Origin: an uncultured Pseudomonadales bacterium
Lineage (GTDB): Bacteria; Pseudomonadota; Gammaproteobacteria; Pseudomonadales; Cellvibrionaceae
DNA: 64,000 nucleotides
Assembly (NCBI GenBank): GCA_947487765.1
Contig: CANKXO010000002.1
Span: forward strand, 434,001-498,000
Direction of reading: 5' to 3'
Of the stretch, positions 1 to 10,054 are shown piece by piece; the first letter of the stretch is position 1; every line of letters begins with the position of its first letter. The position numbers and the translations under genes are program-made. A model generated the notes under the pieces. It made no database searches. It saw only the letters and a list, made by a program, of their open reading frames with translations, and was not told the DNA's origin.

Positions 1-889
1 AAGACAATAGCCCCAAACGGGGACCTGAAGAAAAGCTCTCTAGAAGACTAACACCAAGCTTTTGTATAAGCGGTTCAAACACACCTTGTGTTAATTCAGC
101 ATTCGATTTAATACTTAATCTTGCTTGCAACTGCCATTCTCTATCATTCAATGCTTTAATCGCAATGGCTTGAGCGGGGCCATTAACCTGCCATAAACCT
201 ATCCTATCTTGTAATGCAGTAAGTATCGATGTGTTAGCAAAGCAATAACCTAAACGTATACCTCCCAAGCCAAAAAACTTTCCGAATGAGCGCAAGACAA
301 TAATGTTATCAGGTAAATCATAATCAAGAACACTGTACTCCGAAATAATATCAATAAATGCTTCATCAACGACTAAGTACGCTTTAGGGGCTAGTTGTTC
401 AGCCCAAGATAATAATTGTTCTTTTTCCAACAAGGCTCCAGTAGGGTTGTTAGGATTAATAATAACGACATGTTGCTGATTATTCTTGTGAAGCGCATCA
501 TCAATAAAATCGATCGTTTGCCTTTTTTCGAGTGCTGGATAATAGTGAATGTCTGCATTTTTTTCAGACCAGTATTTTACGTGTTCTTGATACCCAAGCA
601 TTGGTATAAGCACCGGAAAATCAGCCAATAAAAAAGGCAGTTGTTGTATCGCAGCCTGAGTTCCTGTCACGGGTATAAATTGTGATGAACGATAATATTC
701 AGTTGATGCTGTAATAAATTCAGGGCGAACATAAGGTAATTGTTTAAAACTCGCATCACTCAATTCAACAGGGTAGGACTCAGGATTAATACCGGTAGAC
801 AGGTCAACCCATTGATCAAGTCCTATACCATAATTAGCACTGGCACTGACTATATCGCCACCGTGTATAGGCAATTCATTATTTGGCAT
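1..889 (-). CDS. cobC: Threonine-phosphate decarboxylase CobC/CobD-type, C-terminus cut by window edge
   Basis: This is a fold-type I PLP enzyme predicted to make (R)-1-aminopropan-2-ol phosphate, the nucleotide-loop linker of cobalamin. I translated it by hand from the ATG at 889 on the minus strand; the frame stays open to base 1, so the last part is missing. Seen: an N-terminal HGGD segment, the PNNPTG loop, a VVDEAF strand, and the Schiff-base lysine in SFGKFFGLGGIRLGY. These together match the histidinol-phosphate-aminotransferase-like cobalamin decarboxylases rather than HisC itself. It lies 17 bases downstream of cobQ on the same strand, so it should share the riboswitch-1 transcript. 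Gene names conflict in the literature (CobC in Pseudomonas usage, CobD in Salmonella usage). The rest of the nucleotide-loop genes probably continue to the left. Confidence 0.88.
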   Translation of the reverse strand, partial: MPNNELPIHGGDIVSASANYGIGLDQWVDLSTGINPESYPVELSDASFKQLPYVRPEFITASTEYYRSSQFIPVTGTQAAIQQLPFLLADFPVLIPMLGYQEHVKYWSEKNADIHYYPALEKRQTIDFIDDALHKNNQQHVVIINPNNPTGALLEKEQLLSWAEQLAPKAYLVVDEAFIDIISEYSVLDYDLPDNIIVLRSFGKFFGLGGIRLGYCFANTSILTALQDRIGLWQVNGPAQAIAIKALNDREWQLQARLSIKSNAELTQGVFEPLIQKLGVSLLESFSSGPRLGLLS

Positions 890-906
890 GTTTTCTAACT
901 CTTTGG

Positions 907-2583
907 TTAGCCCTGACTCACATGTAGCAGGGGTAATATTTTATCTAAGGGAAATACTTTTTCTACTTCATCAGCTAAACGATCAATTTCCGCATTTTTA
1001 TAATAATCATAATCAATAGTATTCTTTGTGACGCCTAAATCTGGCCTTCCCCACTGCAAACAATACTCAAGAGCATCTGCTTGATCAAAAAAGCCGTGGA
1101 CATAAGTACCCATCACTTTATCATCGCAACTAACAGCACCATCAGTAAACATTTGATTATTGTTGGCTTCAGCATTATCTGCATATTGAAGTTGCAATAA
1201 AGGCTGGTCTAAAGAAGCACCGTAGCTCTGCCCTGCATGAATTTCATAACCTTTAACCGTAATTTTTTTCTTACTTTTATCAATACGATCCCCTTTAATA
1301 CAATCCCTTTTAATACAAGCCTCTTTAATACAAATCTCTTTAATAAAAGTCCCTTTTACATTTCTTAACATCTTCTTAAGTGTCAGCGTCGTTTCCATAT
1401 CAAGGAGGCCTAAACCTTGTGTAGATCCTGCTGAAGATTCTATTTCATCGGGGTCATGTACCCATTTCCCTAGCATTTGGTAACCACCGCAAATACCAAT
1501 CACTTTTCCACCTAAACGCAGGTGGCGATTAATAATAGCTTCCCAGCCATTGTCTTTTAGCCATTGCAAATCACCTCGTATATTTTTGCTGCCAGGTAGA
1601 ACAATAATATCTGCTCCAGTAAATTGACTGCTGTCTTTTTCAAACTGACAGTCAATATCTGAATGCATTCGTAACACATCAAAATCGGTATGATTACTGG
1701 CACGAGGATACATAAGAACAACAACCTTACAACGATGGTATCCAATGACATCAGGCTGCTGTACAGAGCATTGTTGCTGACGAGCAAGACTATCTTCAGC
1801 TTCAATATGAAGGTCGTTGATATAGGGGATAACTGCTAATGTAGGAACACCTGTTTTTGTTTGCAGCCATTCCAACCCTGACTCTAATAAAGCAACATCG
1901 CCTCTAAAGCGATTAATAACAAAACCTTGTACACGTTGTTTTTCAGTCTCACTCAACAACGCATAAGTACCATATAAATGTGCAAATACACCGCCACGAT
2001 CGATATCAGCAACAATAATGACAGGGCAATCAATGGCCTCAGCAAACCCCATATTGGCAATATCATGTGCGCGCAAGTTAATTTCTGCGGGACTACCTGC
2101 ACCTTCTACAATAACTAGCTGATAGCGGCTTTGTAACTCCGCATGAGTTGAGGTAACAGTTTTTAATAATTCAGGCTTATATTGATGATATTCCTGAGCC
2201 TGCATATTACCAATCGCTTGACCATGAACAATGACCTGAGCGCCCAAGTCACTATTTGGTTTTAATAAGACGGGATTCATTTTAATAGACGCCGGTAGAT
2301 AACAGGCATCAGCTTGAACGGCCTGCGCTCGACCTATCTCACCTCCCTCAACCGTTACCGCACTATTCAAAGCCATATTTTGCGGTTTAAAAGGGGCAAC
2401 AGAAAATTTATTCCTCGCTAAAATACGACACAATGCAGTGACTACAATACTTTTACCCGCATCAGATGTCGTACCCTGCACCATCAGTGTATTAGGGGAT
2501 CGAAATGAATGTTGCTTCTGACTGGCTTTTGTCTTCAAAACAGTTGCTGCTGAATCAGCCCTTGTTGATATTGTTGAGGTCAT
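907..2583 (-). CDS. cobQ: Cobyric acid synthase (glutamine-dependent amidotransferase)
   Basis: CobQ/CbiP amidates four carboxylates of adenosylcobyrinate a,c-diamide, using glutamine and ATP. Seen: a dethiobiotin-synthetase-like N-terminal half with the P-loop-like GTTSDAGKS (residues 37-45), and a type I glutamine amidotransferase half with the nucleophile Cys near residue 365 ([10 protein letters not shown]) and the catalytic His in GTYVHGF. The first 30 residues are an extra, polar leader. At 558 aa it is longer than usual partly because of an insertion around residues 411-430 made of IKxxC units encoded by a 15-bp tandem repeat. The start ATG overlaps the cobN stop by 4 bases (ATGA), indicating translational coupling. 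Confidence 0.96.
   Translation of the reverse strand: MTSTISTRADSAATVLKTKASQKQHSFRSPNTLMVQGTTSDAGKSIVVTALCRILARNKFSVAPFKPQNMALNSAVTVEGGEIGRAQAVQADACYLPASIKMNPVLLKPNSDLGAQVIVHGQAIGNMQAQEYHQYKPELLKTVTSTHAELQSRYQLVIVEGAGSPAEINLRAHDIANMGFAEAIDCPVIIVADIDRGGVFAHLYGTYALLSETEKQRVQGFVINRFRGDVALLESGLEWLQTKTGVPTLAVIPYINDLHIEAEDSLARQQQCSVQQPDVIGYHRCKVVVLMYPRASNHTDFDVLRMHSDIDCQFEKDSSQFTGADIIVLPGSKNIRGDLQWLKDNGWEAIINRHLRLGGKVIGICGGYQMLGKWVHDPDEIESSAGSTQGLGLLDMETTLTLKKMLRNVKGTFIKEICIKEACIKRDCIKGDRIDKSKKKITVKGYEIHAGQSYGASLDQPLLQLQYADNAEANNNQMFTDGAVSCDDKVMGTYVHGFFDQADALEYCLQWGRPDLGVTKNTIDYDYYKNAEIDRLADEVEKVFPLDKILPLLHVSQG
1292..1351 (-). repeat. 15-bp tandem repeat, about four units, inside cobQ
   Basis: Four adjacent 15-base units (starting near 1292, 1307, 1322 and 1337) share the core TTTAATACAA on the plus strand, with degenerate flanking copies. 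Being a multiple of three, the repeat keeps frame and encodes successive IKxxC pentapeptides in CobQ, between its catalytic Cys and His. It looks like a recent in-frame slippage expansion. Confidence 0.85.
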
Positions 2584-5500
2584 GATAAACCCTCTTGAGC
2601 AGCATCTATTTCTAATAATAAATTTTGCAGTTTTTCTGCATACCCTTCGTCATCAGACCAAAGACCACGTTGAGTCGCTTCGAGTAAACGCTCAGCCATC
2701 TCTTCAAAAGCGTTAGGGTTATGCTGTTCCAAGAATGCTTTATTTTTTTCATCAAAAATCAGTGACTCAGCGACTTGTTGATACTGGTAGTCATCAATTA
2801 AATTGGTTGTTGCATCGTAGGCAAATAAATAATCGACACTGGCGGCCATTTCAAAGGCCCCTTTGTAACCATGCTCTTGCATGGCGTTAATCCATTTCGG
2901 ATTTAACACCCGAGACCGAATGACACGATTTAGCTCTTCTTTTAATGTCCGAATTTTAGGAGCAGAGGGATTAGAATGATCATTGTGATAAACCACTGGT
3001 TCCATATGGGAAAGCTCTGTTACCGCATTGACCATACCACCTTGAAACTGATAATAATCATCTGAATCCAGTAGGTCATGTTCACGATTATCTTGGTTTT
3101 GCATAACAACATCCAACTGGCTCAACTGATATTGAAAAGCTGTCTTTGCCTCTACGCCATCTTCATGGCTATTTTGGCTGGCTGTTTTTCTATCGATACT
3201 ATCTTTATAAACATTATTATTAGTATGCTGACCGTAGGCATAACCACCCCAGTTGACATAAGCTTCTGCTAAATCAGCACGGGTTTCCCAACAACGCTCA
3301 TCAATTAAACCCTGCAAGCCCGCACCATAAGCACCTGGCTTACTACCAAACACACGGTAACTTGCCTGGCGATTTGCTTCTGTTTCAGAAAGACCTTTGG
3401 CTATTAACGCTGCTGTGCGATGACGAATATTAACCTGGATAGTATTATCAGTCCCTGGTTCATCATAGTCTGCCAACGCTAATACCGCTGCATCATAAAG
3501 CTTCATTACATTAGGAAACGCATCGCGGAAAAAACCAGACACACGCAGGGTGACATCGACTCTAGGGCGCTTTAATAGCATACTCGGAATGATCTCGAAA
3601 TCAATCACTCGGTGAGAGCCAGCGGCACGTATTGGCTTAATGCCCATCAATGCAAAAGCCTGAGCGATATCATCGCCACCTGTTCGCATTGTAGCGGTAC
3701 CCCAAACAGATAAACCCAATTGTTTGGGGTAATCACCATGTTCTTGTAAATGCCTTTCAATCAATGCCTGAGCTGACTTTTCACCAATAGCACAGGCTGC
3801 TGGCGATGGAATTGAGCGATTATCTACAGAGAAAAAATTTCTTCCCGTGGGTAATGTATCCAATCGTCCTCTAGTCGGCGCTCCACTAGGTCCGGGTTCA
3901 ATAAAATCACCTTGTAAACCACGTATCAATGCATCAATTTCTTGTGCAGCACTTTTATTCAATGCTGCCATCAATGTTGCGTTTACATATTGCAATTGCT
4001 GATATGTTTTCGGTAAGGTTTTTTCTACATTTAAATTGAGGCTTGCTTTGTCAGGATGAAAAATTATTTCCATTATTAGTTTTGCTGCCAATAACTCTAA
4101 TCGCTCACGAGTATCCGCCGTGGTACGCCATAGTGAATTTTCTGAACTATCGATAATTTTTTCTAACAGTTCAGGGCGTTCACCTTGCCAAAGATCAACA
4201 GTTGTTTGTAAGGGATCAAATAATAGTGCAGCGTTTGTGTTATCACTATTATTTGTAGATAGATGATGTAACTCTAAATCATCGACTAAATTATGTAATA
4301 TGCCTTGTTCGTTTACCCCCTCACCACGAGGTAAACGCAACAATGCCAATAAAGTATCGGTCAATTTTTCTGGTGGTGGTAATTCACCTAAAATATGTAA
4401 ACCATGTCGAATCTGTGCTTCTTTAATATCGCATAAATACGCATCTAGTTCTGCTAAGATTTCATCATCATTCGATGTTTTAGTCGCTGTATTTTCAACT
4501 GCACTGATTTGAGGTAGCTCATCAATGATATGTGTCTGCTTAGCAACTATTAATATTTTTTCTTTTAGCCATTCTTCACGACGAGTATCCAAACCCATTG
4601 CCTGATAGTATTCATCCACGAGACCTTCCAATTCAGCCAACTCGCCGTAAGTTTCAGCACGGGTCATCGGTGGCATAAGATGGTCAATAATAACCGCTTG
4701 TGCTCGGCGTTTAGCCTGTGCTCCTTCTCCTGGATCATTCACAATAAAAGGATAAAAATGTGGCAATGGACCTAAAGCAATATCAGGCCAACACTGATCC
4801 GATAATGCCGTCCCTTTGCCTGGCAGCCATTCCAAATTACCGTGCTTTCCCACATGGATAATTGCATCGATTTGATAGCAATGGCGCAGCCAAAAATAAA
4901 ATGCAAGGTAGCTATGGGGAGGCACTAAATCCGGGTCATGATAGTTGGCGATCAAATCAATATTAAAACCACGAGCAGGCTGAATGCCAATAAACGATTC
5001 ACCTAAACGAATACCTGACAACATCAATCGCCCATTACGATATTTGGGATCAGACTCAGGACTGCCCCATTGGGCTAGTATTGCATGCTGATTTATTTCA
5101 GGTAATTGTGAAAAATAATGTTGATAGTCTTCTAACGAAATACTTTGCCAACAAGGCAACTGATGAAGAGTATTTGGGTTATTTGTTACAGCCCCTAATA
5201 ACTCCGTAATCAGTGCAGTCCCATCCCTTGGAATATTCTCAATAGGATAACCACTATTTTGTAACGCTTGGAGAATATTAATTGTCGATGCTGGCGTATC
5301 TAAACCCACGCCATTACCAATACGGCCATCTTTTGTCGGGTAGTTAGCTAGTACCACTGCAATGCGTTTGTCGCTGTTTTTCTTAATGGCTAATTGACTG
5401 TACTGAAAAGCCAGATTTGCAACAAACTGTGCTCTCTCTTGATGCAGCGCATAACGCACAACAGAAATCTCGCAGCGTTCAGAAAACCATTCTTCTGCCT

Positions 5501-6635
5501 TAAAGCTCACTGCTCGCGTAATAATACGACCATCCATTTCTGGCAATACCACTTGCATAGCAATATCACGACTGCGTAAACCTTGCTTGTAAGTCACCCA
5601 ATCCAACTCCGTTGAGCTGGATAAAATTAATTGGAACACCGGTACATCAACAGCAAATAGAGATTGAAAATTAGTCGGCTCCGACGACAAATCAGGGCTG
5701 CCAACAGTATTGCTGGCAAAGCTTGTCGTATTGATAATTAAAGAGATTTTTTTACTGCTTTCTTCTAAGTTTTCAGTCCTTAAATTTTCAGCCTCTAGTA
5801 AAAGAGTATTTATTAATGCCAGAGACTCCTTATCTTTCAACGAAGCGATAGCAATAGGCAAGACATTCAAGCCTTCAGATTCAATTTGCAAAAGCAATTG
5901 GTCAAACATCGCGGTGTTCGCTGACTGCAAATGGCTCCTATAAAATAGTACGACACATACAGGCGCATCTGGACTAAGCATTTGCCAACGCTTTCGACAA
6001 TCTGCAAAACTGGCTTGATATTTTTTTGATAAAGCAGATTGTTCAAGAGCAAGTTGCACTGTATTTTTCTGACGCAATTGAATGTCAGGAAGGTATAACA
6101 TGCAACGAGGTAGTAATTGAGGGGCATGCCAAGAATAGTTCTTTGCTAAATATTCTGTGGCGATAAAACGGAACAATTGTTGGTTATTAAGCGCACCGCC
6201 CTCTCGCAAAAAACGCCAAACATTAATTGCAGACTCAACGGCCACATTGGATGCAGCAAATAAGGCATCATCAGGCGCATCATCTCCAGGGACAATAATT
6301 AACCGGCGTTGTTTATCTGTTTGCGCCCACTGCTGTAATTCCTCAAAACCATATTGCCAATAATTTTCTCCCCCCAATAAAGACAATACAACGACTTGCG
6401 CATGATCGATAACTTTATCGCGATACAAATCGAACGCAGCAGGCTTTAATAAGTGCATCCAGTTTGCTAAACGCAGCGAAGGGAAATCCTCTGGCAAGGC
6501 TTCAGCACTATCAGCCAACGCAGCCAACGTGCCATCTGCTGCTGACAAAATCACAATATCAGCGGGAGATTGGCCTAAATCAACAATACCTTCATCATCG
6601 GTAAAGCCACCTGGTTGAGATGCTAATAGATGCAT
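2580..6635 (-). CDS. cobN: CobN-type cobaltochelatase large subunit
   Basis: CobN is the porphyrin-binding subunit of the ATP-dependent cobaltochelatase that inserts Co2+ into hydrogenobyrinate a,c-diamide; it is related to the Mg-chelatase H subunit. The 1351-residue length is in the family range. Seen hallmarks: [16 protein letters not shown] near residues 591-606 and the PSGAPTRGR...[11 protein letters not shown] block near 914-937, both characteristic of CobN/BchH proteins. The central region has Gln/Asn-rich low-complexity linkers. It starts 14 bases after cobW and runs into cobQ with a 4-base overlap. Its expected ATPase partner is the ChlI/ChlD fusion at 21805-23583 in the other cobalamin unit. 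Its presence beside an early-cobalt pathway is puzzling (see findings). Confidence 0.95.
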   Translation of the reverse strand: MHLLASQPGGFTDDEGIVDLGQSPADIVILSAADGTLAALADSAEALPEDFPSLRLANWMHLLKPAAFDLYRDKVIDHAQVVVLSLLGGENYWQYGFEELQQWAQTDKQRRLIIVPGDDAPDDALFAASNVAVESAINVWRFLREGGALNNQQLFRFIATEYLAKNYSWHAPQLLPRCMLYLPDIQLRQKNTVQLALEQSALSKKYQASFADCRKRWQMLSPDAPVCVVLFYRSHLQSANTAMFDQLLLQIESEGLNVLPIAIASLKDKESLALINTLLLEAENLRTENLEESSKKISLIINTTSFASNTVGSPDLSSEPTNFQSLFAVDVPVFQLILSSSTELDWVTYKQGLRSRDIAMQVVLPEMDGRIITRAVSFKAEEWFSERCEISVVRYALHQERAQFVANLAFQYSQLAIKKNSDKRIAVVLANYPTKDGRIGNGVGLDTPASTINILQALQNSGYPIENIPRDGTALITELLGAVTNNPNTLHQLPCWQSISLEDYQHYFSQLPEINQHAILAQWGSPESDPKYRNGRLMLSGIRLGESFIGIQPARGFNIDLIANYHDPDLVPPHSYLAFYFWLRHCYQIDAIIHVGKHGNLEWLPGKGTALSDQCWPDIALGPLPHFYPFIVNDPGEGAQAKRRAQAVIIDHLMPPMTRAETYGELAELEGLVDEYYQAMGLDTRREEWLKEKILIVAKQTHIIDELPQISAVENTATKTSNDDEILAELDAYLCDIKEAQIRHGLHILGELPPPEKLTDTLLALLRLPRGEGVNEQGILHNLVDDLELHHLSTNNSDNTNAALLFDPLQTTVDLWQGERPELLEKIIDSSENSLWRTTADTRERLELLAAKLIMEIIFHPDKASLNLNVEKTLPKTYQQLQYVNATLMAALNKSAAQEIDALIRGLQGDFIEPGPSGAPTRGRLDTLPTGRNFFSVDNRSIPSPAACAIGEKSAQALIERHLQEHGDYPKQLGLSVWGTATMRTGGDDIAQAFALMGIKPIRAAGSHRVIDFEIIPSMLLKRPRVDVTLRVSGFFRDAFPNVMKLYDAAVLALADYDEPGTDNTIQVNIRHRTAALIAKGLSETEANRQASYRVFGSKPGAYGAGLQGLIDERCWETRADLAEAYVNWGGYAYGQHTNNNVYKDSIDRKTASQNSHEDGVEAKTAFQYQLSQLDVVMQNQDNREHDLLDSDDYYQFQGGMVNAVTELSHMEPVVYHNDHSNPSAPKIRTLKEELNRVIRSRVLNPKWINAMQEHGYKGAFEMAASVDYLFAYDATTNLIDDYQYQQVAESLIFDEKNKAFLEQHNPNAFEEMAERLLEATQRGLWSDDEGYAEKLQNLLLEIDAAQEGLS

Positions 6636-6649
6636 CTAGCAAATCTCGG

Positions 6650-7729
6650 TTAAGCTTCTGCAGTTTTTAATGCTGTCGTCAGTATGGCCTCATCCAAGCC
6701 TTTGCCGATAACAACCAGTTGTGTTTGACGCGGTTCATTCTCTTTCCACAGGCGATCAAAATGAGAATCTAAACGCTTACCTACCGCTTGGAGAACTTGT
6801 CGCATTGGTTTGCCTGGAACAGCAGCAAAGCCTTTGGCGCGATATATCGTATGTTTCGCAATTAACTCTGAAATAACAGTTTGCACTTTATCACTATCGA
6901 CTTCGCCAACACGAATGACATAAGAATCAAAATGATCATGAGCATGATCATGGTGTTCACCATGCTCATGGTGGTGATCGTGATGCGTATGCACATCATC
7001 AATGCGCTCTTCTGCCGCAGACTCAATGCCCATCAATACATTTAAAGCCACTTCACCATTACTCACATAAGTGGTTTTGACAGAATCAGGGACTTTTGCT
7101 GTCACTGATTTTCTAACTTGCTCTCGCTTTTCATCACTCAAAAGATCATTTTTGCTCACAACAACCAGGTCAGCTGCACTTAACTGGTCGTCTAATAACT
7201 CTTCTAAACTGGGGTCGTGATCAAGGCTGTCATCCGCTAGGCGTTGTTGCTGAACTTTATCTTCATCACTGGCAAAACGGCCAGCTGCAACAGCAGGCCC
7301 ATCGACAACAGTAATTACTGAATCTACCGTACAGTATTGTTTAATTTCCGGCCAGTTAAATGCTTGTACCAAGGGTTTAGGTAACGCCAAACCAGACGTT
7401 TCTATAAGAATATGATCAATATCATCACGGCGCTCGACTAGTTGTTTCATCACTGGTAAAAATTCTTCTTCAACGGTGCAGCAAATACAGCCATTGGCTA
7501 GTTCATAAATACCGTCTTCACCCTCAGCAATCGTTGCAGCTTCCTCTTCATTGCAATCTAGAGGGCAACTACGTAACAAATCAGCATCAATATCCAATTC
7601 GCCAAATTCATTAACAATAACCGCAATTCGTTTACCGGCCGCTTGTTTGAGCACATTAGATAAAAGTGTTGTTTTACCACTTCCTAAGAAACCAGTAACG
7701 ATGGTGGCGGGGATTTTATTTAATTGCAT
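6650..7729 (-). CDS. cobW: CobW GTPase, cobalt metallochaperone (COG0523)
   Basis: This is a G3E-family P-loop GTPase thought to deliver Co2+ for corrin synthesis. Seen: Walker A GFLGSGKT at residues 13-20, the metal-binding CxCC motif (CICC, about residues 81-84), and a His-rich segment near 245-266 (THHDHHHEHGEHHDHAHDH) before the CobW C-terminal domain. I start it at ATG 7729 rather than the in-frame TTG at 7741, because GGAG lies six bases before that ATG and the CobW family begins just before the P-loop. It is the first gene after cobalamin riboswitch 1, so its synthesis should fall when B12 is plentiful. Confidence 0.95.
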   Translation of the reverse strand: MQLNKIPATIVTGFLGSGKTTLLSNVLKQAAGKRIAVIVNEFGELDIDADLLRSCPLDCNEEEAATIAEGEDGIYELANGCICCTVEEEFLPVMKQLVERRDDIDHILIETSGLALPKPLVQAFNWPEIKQYCTVDSVITVVDGPAVAAGRFASDEDKVQQQRLADDSLDHDPSLEELLDDQLSAADLVVVSKNDLLSDEKREQVRKSVTAKVPDSVKTTYVSNGEVALNVLMGIESAAEERIDDVHTHHDHHHEHGEHHDHAHDHFDSYVIRVGEVDSDKVQTVISELIAKHTIYRAKGFAAVPGKPMRQVLQAVGKRLDSHFDRLWKENEPRQTQLVVIGKGLDEAILTTALKTAEA

Positions 7730-7859
7730 ACAGTGCTCCAAACGACTGAGAAATATTTATAGTCTAAAACTCAAGTTGTAATGATGAGAGTCAATAATGT
7801 AAGTCGGGAACAACGTCAAACTAACTCTATGTAAGAAGCAAGCCATATAGAGGTAACAC

Positions 7860-7930
7860 AGTGTGTAAACACGGAGTGGTGATAGGAGGAAAACCAATAA
7901 TTTCCTACCCTGATTGCACTCCCCGACCAT
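7860..7930 (-). promoter_or_regulatory. Putative expression platform of cobalamin riboswitch 1
   Basis: Read on the minus strand, just after the aptamer, GGGGAGTG can pair with CACTCCG about 45 bases on, enclosing a second hairpin AGGAAA/TTTTCCT. No U-run follows directly, so control by translation or by a more distant switch is more likely than simple intrinsic termination. The pairing is seen; its regulatory role is inferred. Confidence 0.45.
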
Positions 7931-8115
7931 CAGGTTTATCGATTAAGGCAGGTCTACTGGCTCACAGGTCATCATTGCTATCACCTTCCCAATGCTTTAT
8001 GCACCAGTGGTTATTGATAGCAACTCGTTGTATACAGTTGCGGGGACAGCTGCGGTATTAACATCTTACGACGTTATTGGCATTCCCTATTAATCCATTG
8101 ATCACCAGAACCTAA
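7930..8115 (-). ncRNA. Cobalamin (B12) riboswitch 1, upstream of cobW-cobN-cobQ-cobC
   Basis: On the minus strand the conserved blocks occur in order: TTAATAGGGAATGCC near 8079-8093, CTGTCCCCGCAACTGT near 8034-8050, an ACCACTGG core, and the B12 box GAGCCAGTAGACCTGCC at 7947-7963. AGGTT (8109-8113) can pair with AACCT (7932-7936) as P1. This arrangement is diagnostic for the AdoCbl aptamer family. It lies about 200 bases before cobW and is expected to repress the operon when adenosylcobalamin is bound. Confidence 0.95.
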
Positions 8116-8160
8116 CATAAGATAGCACTGGCATTTTGGAACCTAAAATCGAGCCCAAAC

Positions 8161-8166
8161 AGTATA
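8161..8166 (-). promoter_or_regulatory. Possible -10 box for the cobW transcript
   Basis: The minus strand reads TATACT here, about 50 bases before the riboswitch P1 strand, a sensible place for a sigma-70 -10 element. No good -35 match is visible at 16-18 bases, so this is tentative. Confidence 0.35.
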
Positions 8167-8324
8167 AAGGCATTTATAGGCAAAGAAAAACACTATTGCC
8201 CTGATCAAACTTTATTTAGGGGATTTGTGATGCTTTTGATTGACAAGATTCACCCAACAAAACACTATCGCTCCGCTTCTAGCTCAATGCATTCTATTAA
8301 CAATGGAGGTAATCATCAGGAATT

Positions 8325-8804
8325 ATGAATTTAAGAATCAGTCACAAGACCACTCTTTCTGTTTTACTCGCATCTTGCTTCTTAATTGGATGTCAAAAAG
8401 AAACCACTGGAGATGGCCATCACCATGGCGCCCATGACGACGGACATCACGCCCATAAACCATTGGAAGTCTCTGATTTAGATAGCTCAGCTCCGATACC
8501 TGCTGTCAGCGCAACCGTTACCCAAGACACAATGGCAGGTTGGAATTTACACATACAAACCGAAAACTTCGTTTTTACACCTGAAAAAGTCAATCTAGAA
8601 AATATTGCTGGTGAAGGACATGCCCACTTATATATTAACGGCCATAAATTAAGTAGAATCTACAGCGAATGGTATCACCTGAATAATTTCAGACCTGGTA
8701 AATATGATTTAATGGTCACACTGAACGCCAATGATCACTCGCCATGGGCTCATCAAGGGAAAGTGATTTCCACCACTATCAGCATTAAACAGAAAATTAA
8801 GTAG
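8325..8804 (+). CDS. His-rich lipoprotein of unknown function, cobalt-associated by context
   Basis: The product is a predicted lipoprotein: a basic start, a hydrophobic core and lipobox LIGC with Cys at residue 23. A His/Asp cluster follows (HHHGAHDDGHHAHK, about residues 32-45), suggesting metal binding at the cell envelope. The C-terminal half contains EGHAHLYINGHK and VTLNANDHSPWAHQG, giving a small beta-rich domain with several further His residues. I recognise no named family with certainty; a cupredoxin-like or periplasmic metal-binding fold is possible. A GGAGGT site precedes the ATG. It lies 12 bases upstream of cbiX, so a role in cobalt capture for the chelatase is the simplest inference. 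Confidence 0.85.
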   Translation: MNLRISHKTTLSVLLASCFLIGCQKETTGDGHHHGAHDDGHHAHKPLEVSDLDSSAPIPAVSATVTQDTMAGWNLHIQTENFVFTPEKVNLENIAGEGHAHLYINGHKLSRIYSEWYHLNNFRPGKYDLMVTLNANDHSPWAHQGKVISTTISIKQKIK

Positions 8805-8816
8805 AAATAAATACGT

Positions 8817-10031
8817 ATGAATATCGAACAACTCTCTGAAAACGAAGGCGTCCTCATCTGCGGCCATGGCAGCCGAGCAAAAATAGCTGAACGGGAGTTC
8901 AGCTTATTAGCAAAAGGGTTAAAAAGCCGCTTTCCAGAGTTAAAAGTAGAGTACGGATTTTTAGAGTATTCTGCGCCTAATATTCATATGGCTCTTGATA
9001 GCTTGGTTGAGCAAGGAGTTAAAAAAATCTATGCGGTTCCTGGCATGTTATTCGCCGCAACCCATGCCAAAAATGACATCCCTTCCGTACTCACCACCTA
9101 CCAAGAAAAACATCCTGGTCTGCAAATAGAATACGGAAAGGAACTGGGCCTGCATCAGGAAATGATTAATGCTTTTCAAGCGAGAATACTGGAAGCCTTA
9201 AAAGTCGATACAGAAACACCTGCTACTGGTAAGCTATACGATACTATGCTGGTCACTGTTGGACGCGGCACTTCTGTAACCGAGGCAAATGCTGAAGCCA
9301 GTAAGCTAACCCGCATCGTTTGCGAAAATTTAGGTTTTGGCTGGTCAGAAACCGTATATTCTGGTGTTACCTTCCCTTCTGTTGGTCGGGGTCTGGAAAT
9401 GGCCGTCAAGCTAGGCTTTAAGAAAATTGTTGTTGCACCCTACTTTCTTTTTGGCGGTCGCCTGATTGATCGCATTTATGGTTATGTTGATAAAGTCGCG
9501 AAAGAAAACCCTGATATAGAATTTTTAAAAGCAGATTATTTACGCGACCAATCTCATGTGATCAACACATTTATCGCACGTATAGATGAAACTATTAATG
9601 GCAATGTAACGGGAGCTGACCAACCACTTTCGCTAATGCAGGATTTTAAGCAAAGGTTAGCTCGTGGAGAAGTTGATGTACACCATCATCATGCAGAGTT
9701 TCAGCCAGATAATGAAGGGAAGTCTGAAAAAACACACCTTGACCCTGAAGATGATGAAGCCAAGCTGACGTTAGTACAAGGACATTCACATAAAAATGTT
9801 CTTTCACACAGCCATTCCCATGACCACTCTCATGACCATCAGCACCATCACTCGCATGGACATTCCCATAGTCATGCGCCCTATAAACATATAGGCCACC
9901 CATATGGCCCGCGCACAATGATTAATGAAAATATTTGCTGCTGTTTTATGGGTCAATTTCCACAAAAAGTTATTGATGAAGAGAAAGCGGTTAAAATAGA
10001 ATTAGAAGGTACTCCTAGTTGTAAACGCTAG
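8817..10031 (+). CDS. cbiX: Two-domain sirohydrochlorin cobaltochelatase CbiX with His-rich tail
   Basis: CbiX inserts Co2+ into sirohydrochlorin, committing the tetrapyrrole to the early-cobalt B12 route. Seen: an N-terminal chelatase domain with the metal-binding His in ICGHGSR (His17), and a second domain with TVGRGTS, where His is replaced as is common in long CbiX. A very His-rich stretch follows (roughly residues 322-365, many HS and HDH units). The C-terminus carries NENICCCFMGQFP, a triple-Cys segment that could bind metal or an Fe-S cluster. It is transcribed rightward with the His-rich lipoprotein, away from riboswitch 1, so it may escape B12 repression. Confidence 0.92.
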   Translation: MNIEQLSENEGVLICGHGSRAKIAEREFSLLAKGLKSRFPELKVEYGFLEYSAPNIHMALDSLVEQGVKKIYAVPGMLFAATHAKNDIPSVLTTYQEKHPGLQIEYGKELGLHQEMINAFQARILEALKVDTETPATGKLYDTMLVTVGRGTSVTEANAEASKLTRIVCENLGFGWSETVYSGVTFPSVGRGLEMAVKLGFKKIVVAPYFLFGGRLIDRIYGYVDKVAKENPDIEFLKADYLRDQSHVINTFIARIDETINGNVTGADQPLSLMQDFKQRLARGEVDVHHHHAEFQPDNEGKSEKTHLDPEDDEAKLTLVQGHSHKNVLSHSHSHDHSHDHQHHHSHGHSHSHAPYKHIGHPYGPRTMINENICCCFMGQFPQKVIDEEKAVKIELEGTPSCKR

Positions 10032-10054
10032 AGTTTTAATATTTTCTATACTTT

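Larger units (their letters stand above)
7730..8324. other. Divergent intergenic region between cobW and the His-rich lipoprotein
   Basis: This 595-base non-coding gap holds cobalamin riboswitch 1 (minus strand, about 7930-8115), its downstream expression platform toward cobW, a possible minus-strand -10 at 8161-8166, and the leader of the rightward lipoprotein-cbiX pair with its GGAGGT site at 8305-8310. Short open frames here do not look like genes. Confidence 0.8.

Noticed and set aside
6940-7000. CATGATCATG-rich tract near cobW as a possible regulatory repeat
   Set aside because: It encodes the His-rich metal segment of CobW and needs no other explanation.
7861-8061. Open frame of 66 codons on the plus strand
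   Set aside because: It lies on the antisense strand of cobalamin riboswitch 1; the conserved aptamer blocks explain the sequence, and no ribosome site is present.
8240-8437. Open frame of 65 codons overlapping the start of the lipoprotein gene
   Set aside because: It runs out of frame into the lipoprotein, whose GGAGGT site and lipobox clearly mark the real gene.
9780-9890. His-codon-rich stretch as a possible DNA repeat or CRISPR-like array
   Set aside because: Periodicity is explained by HS/HD codons in cbiX; there are no spacers or fixed repeat units.
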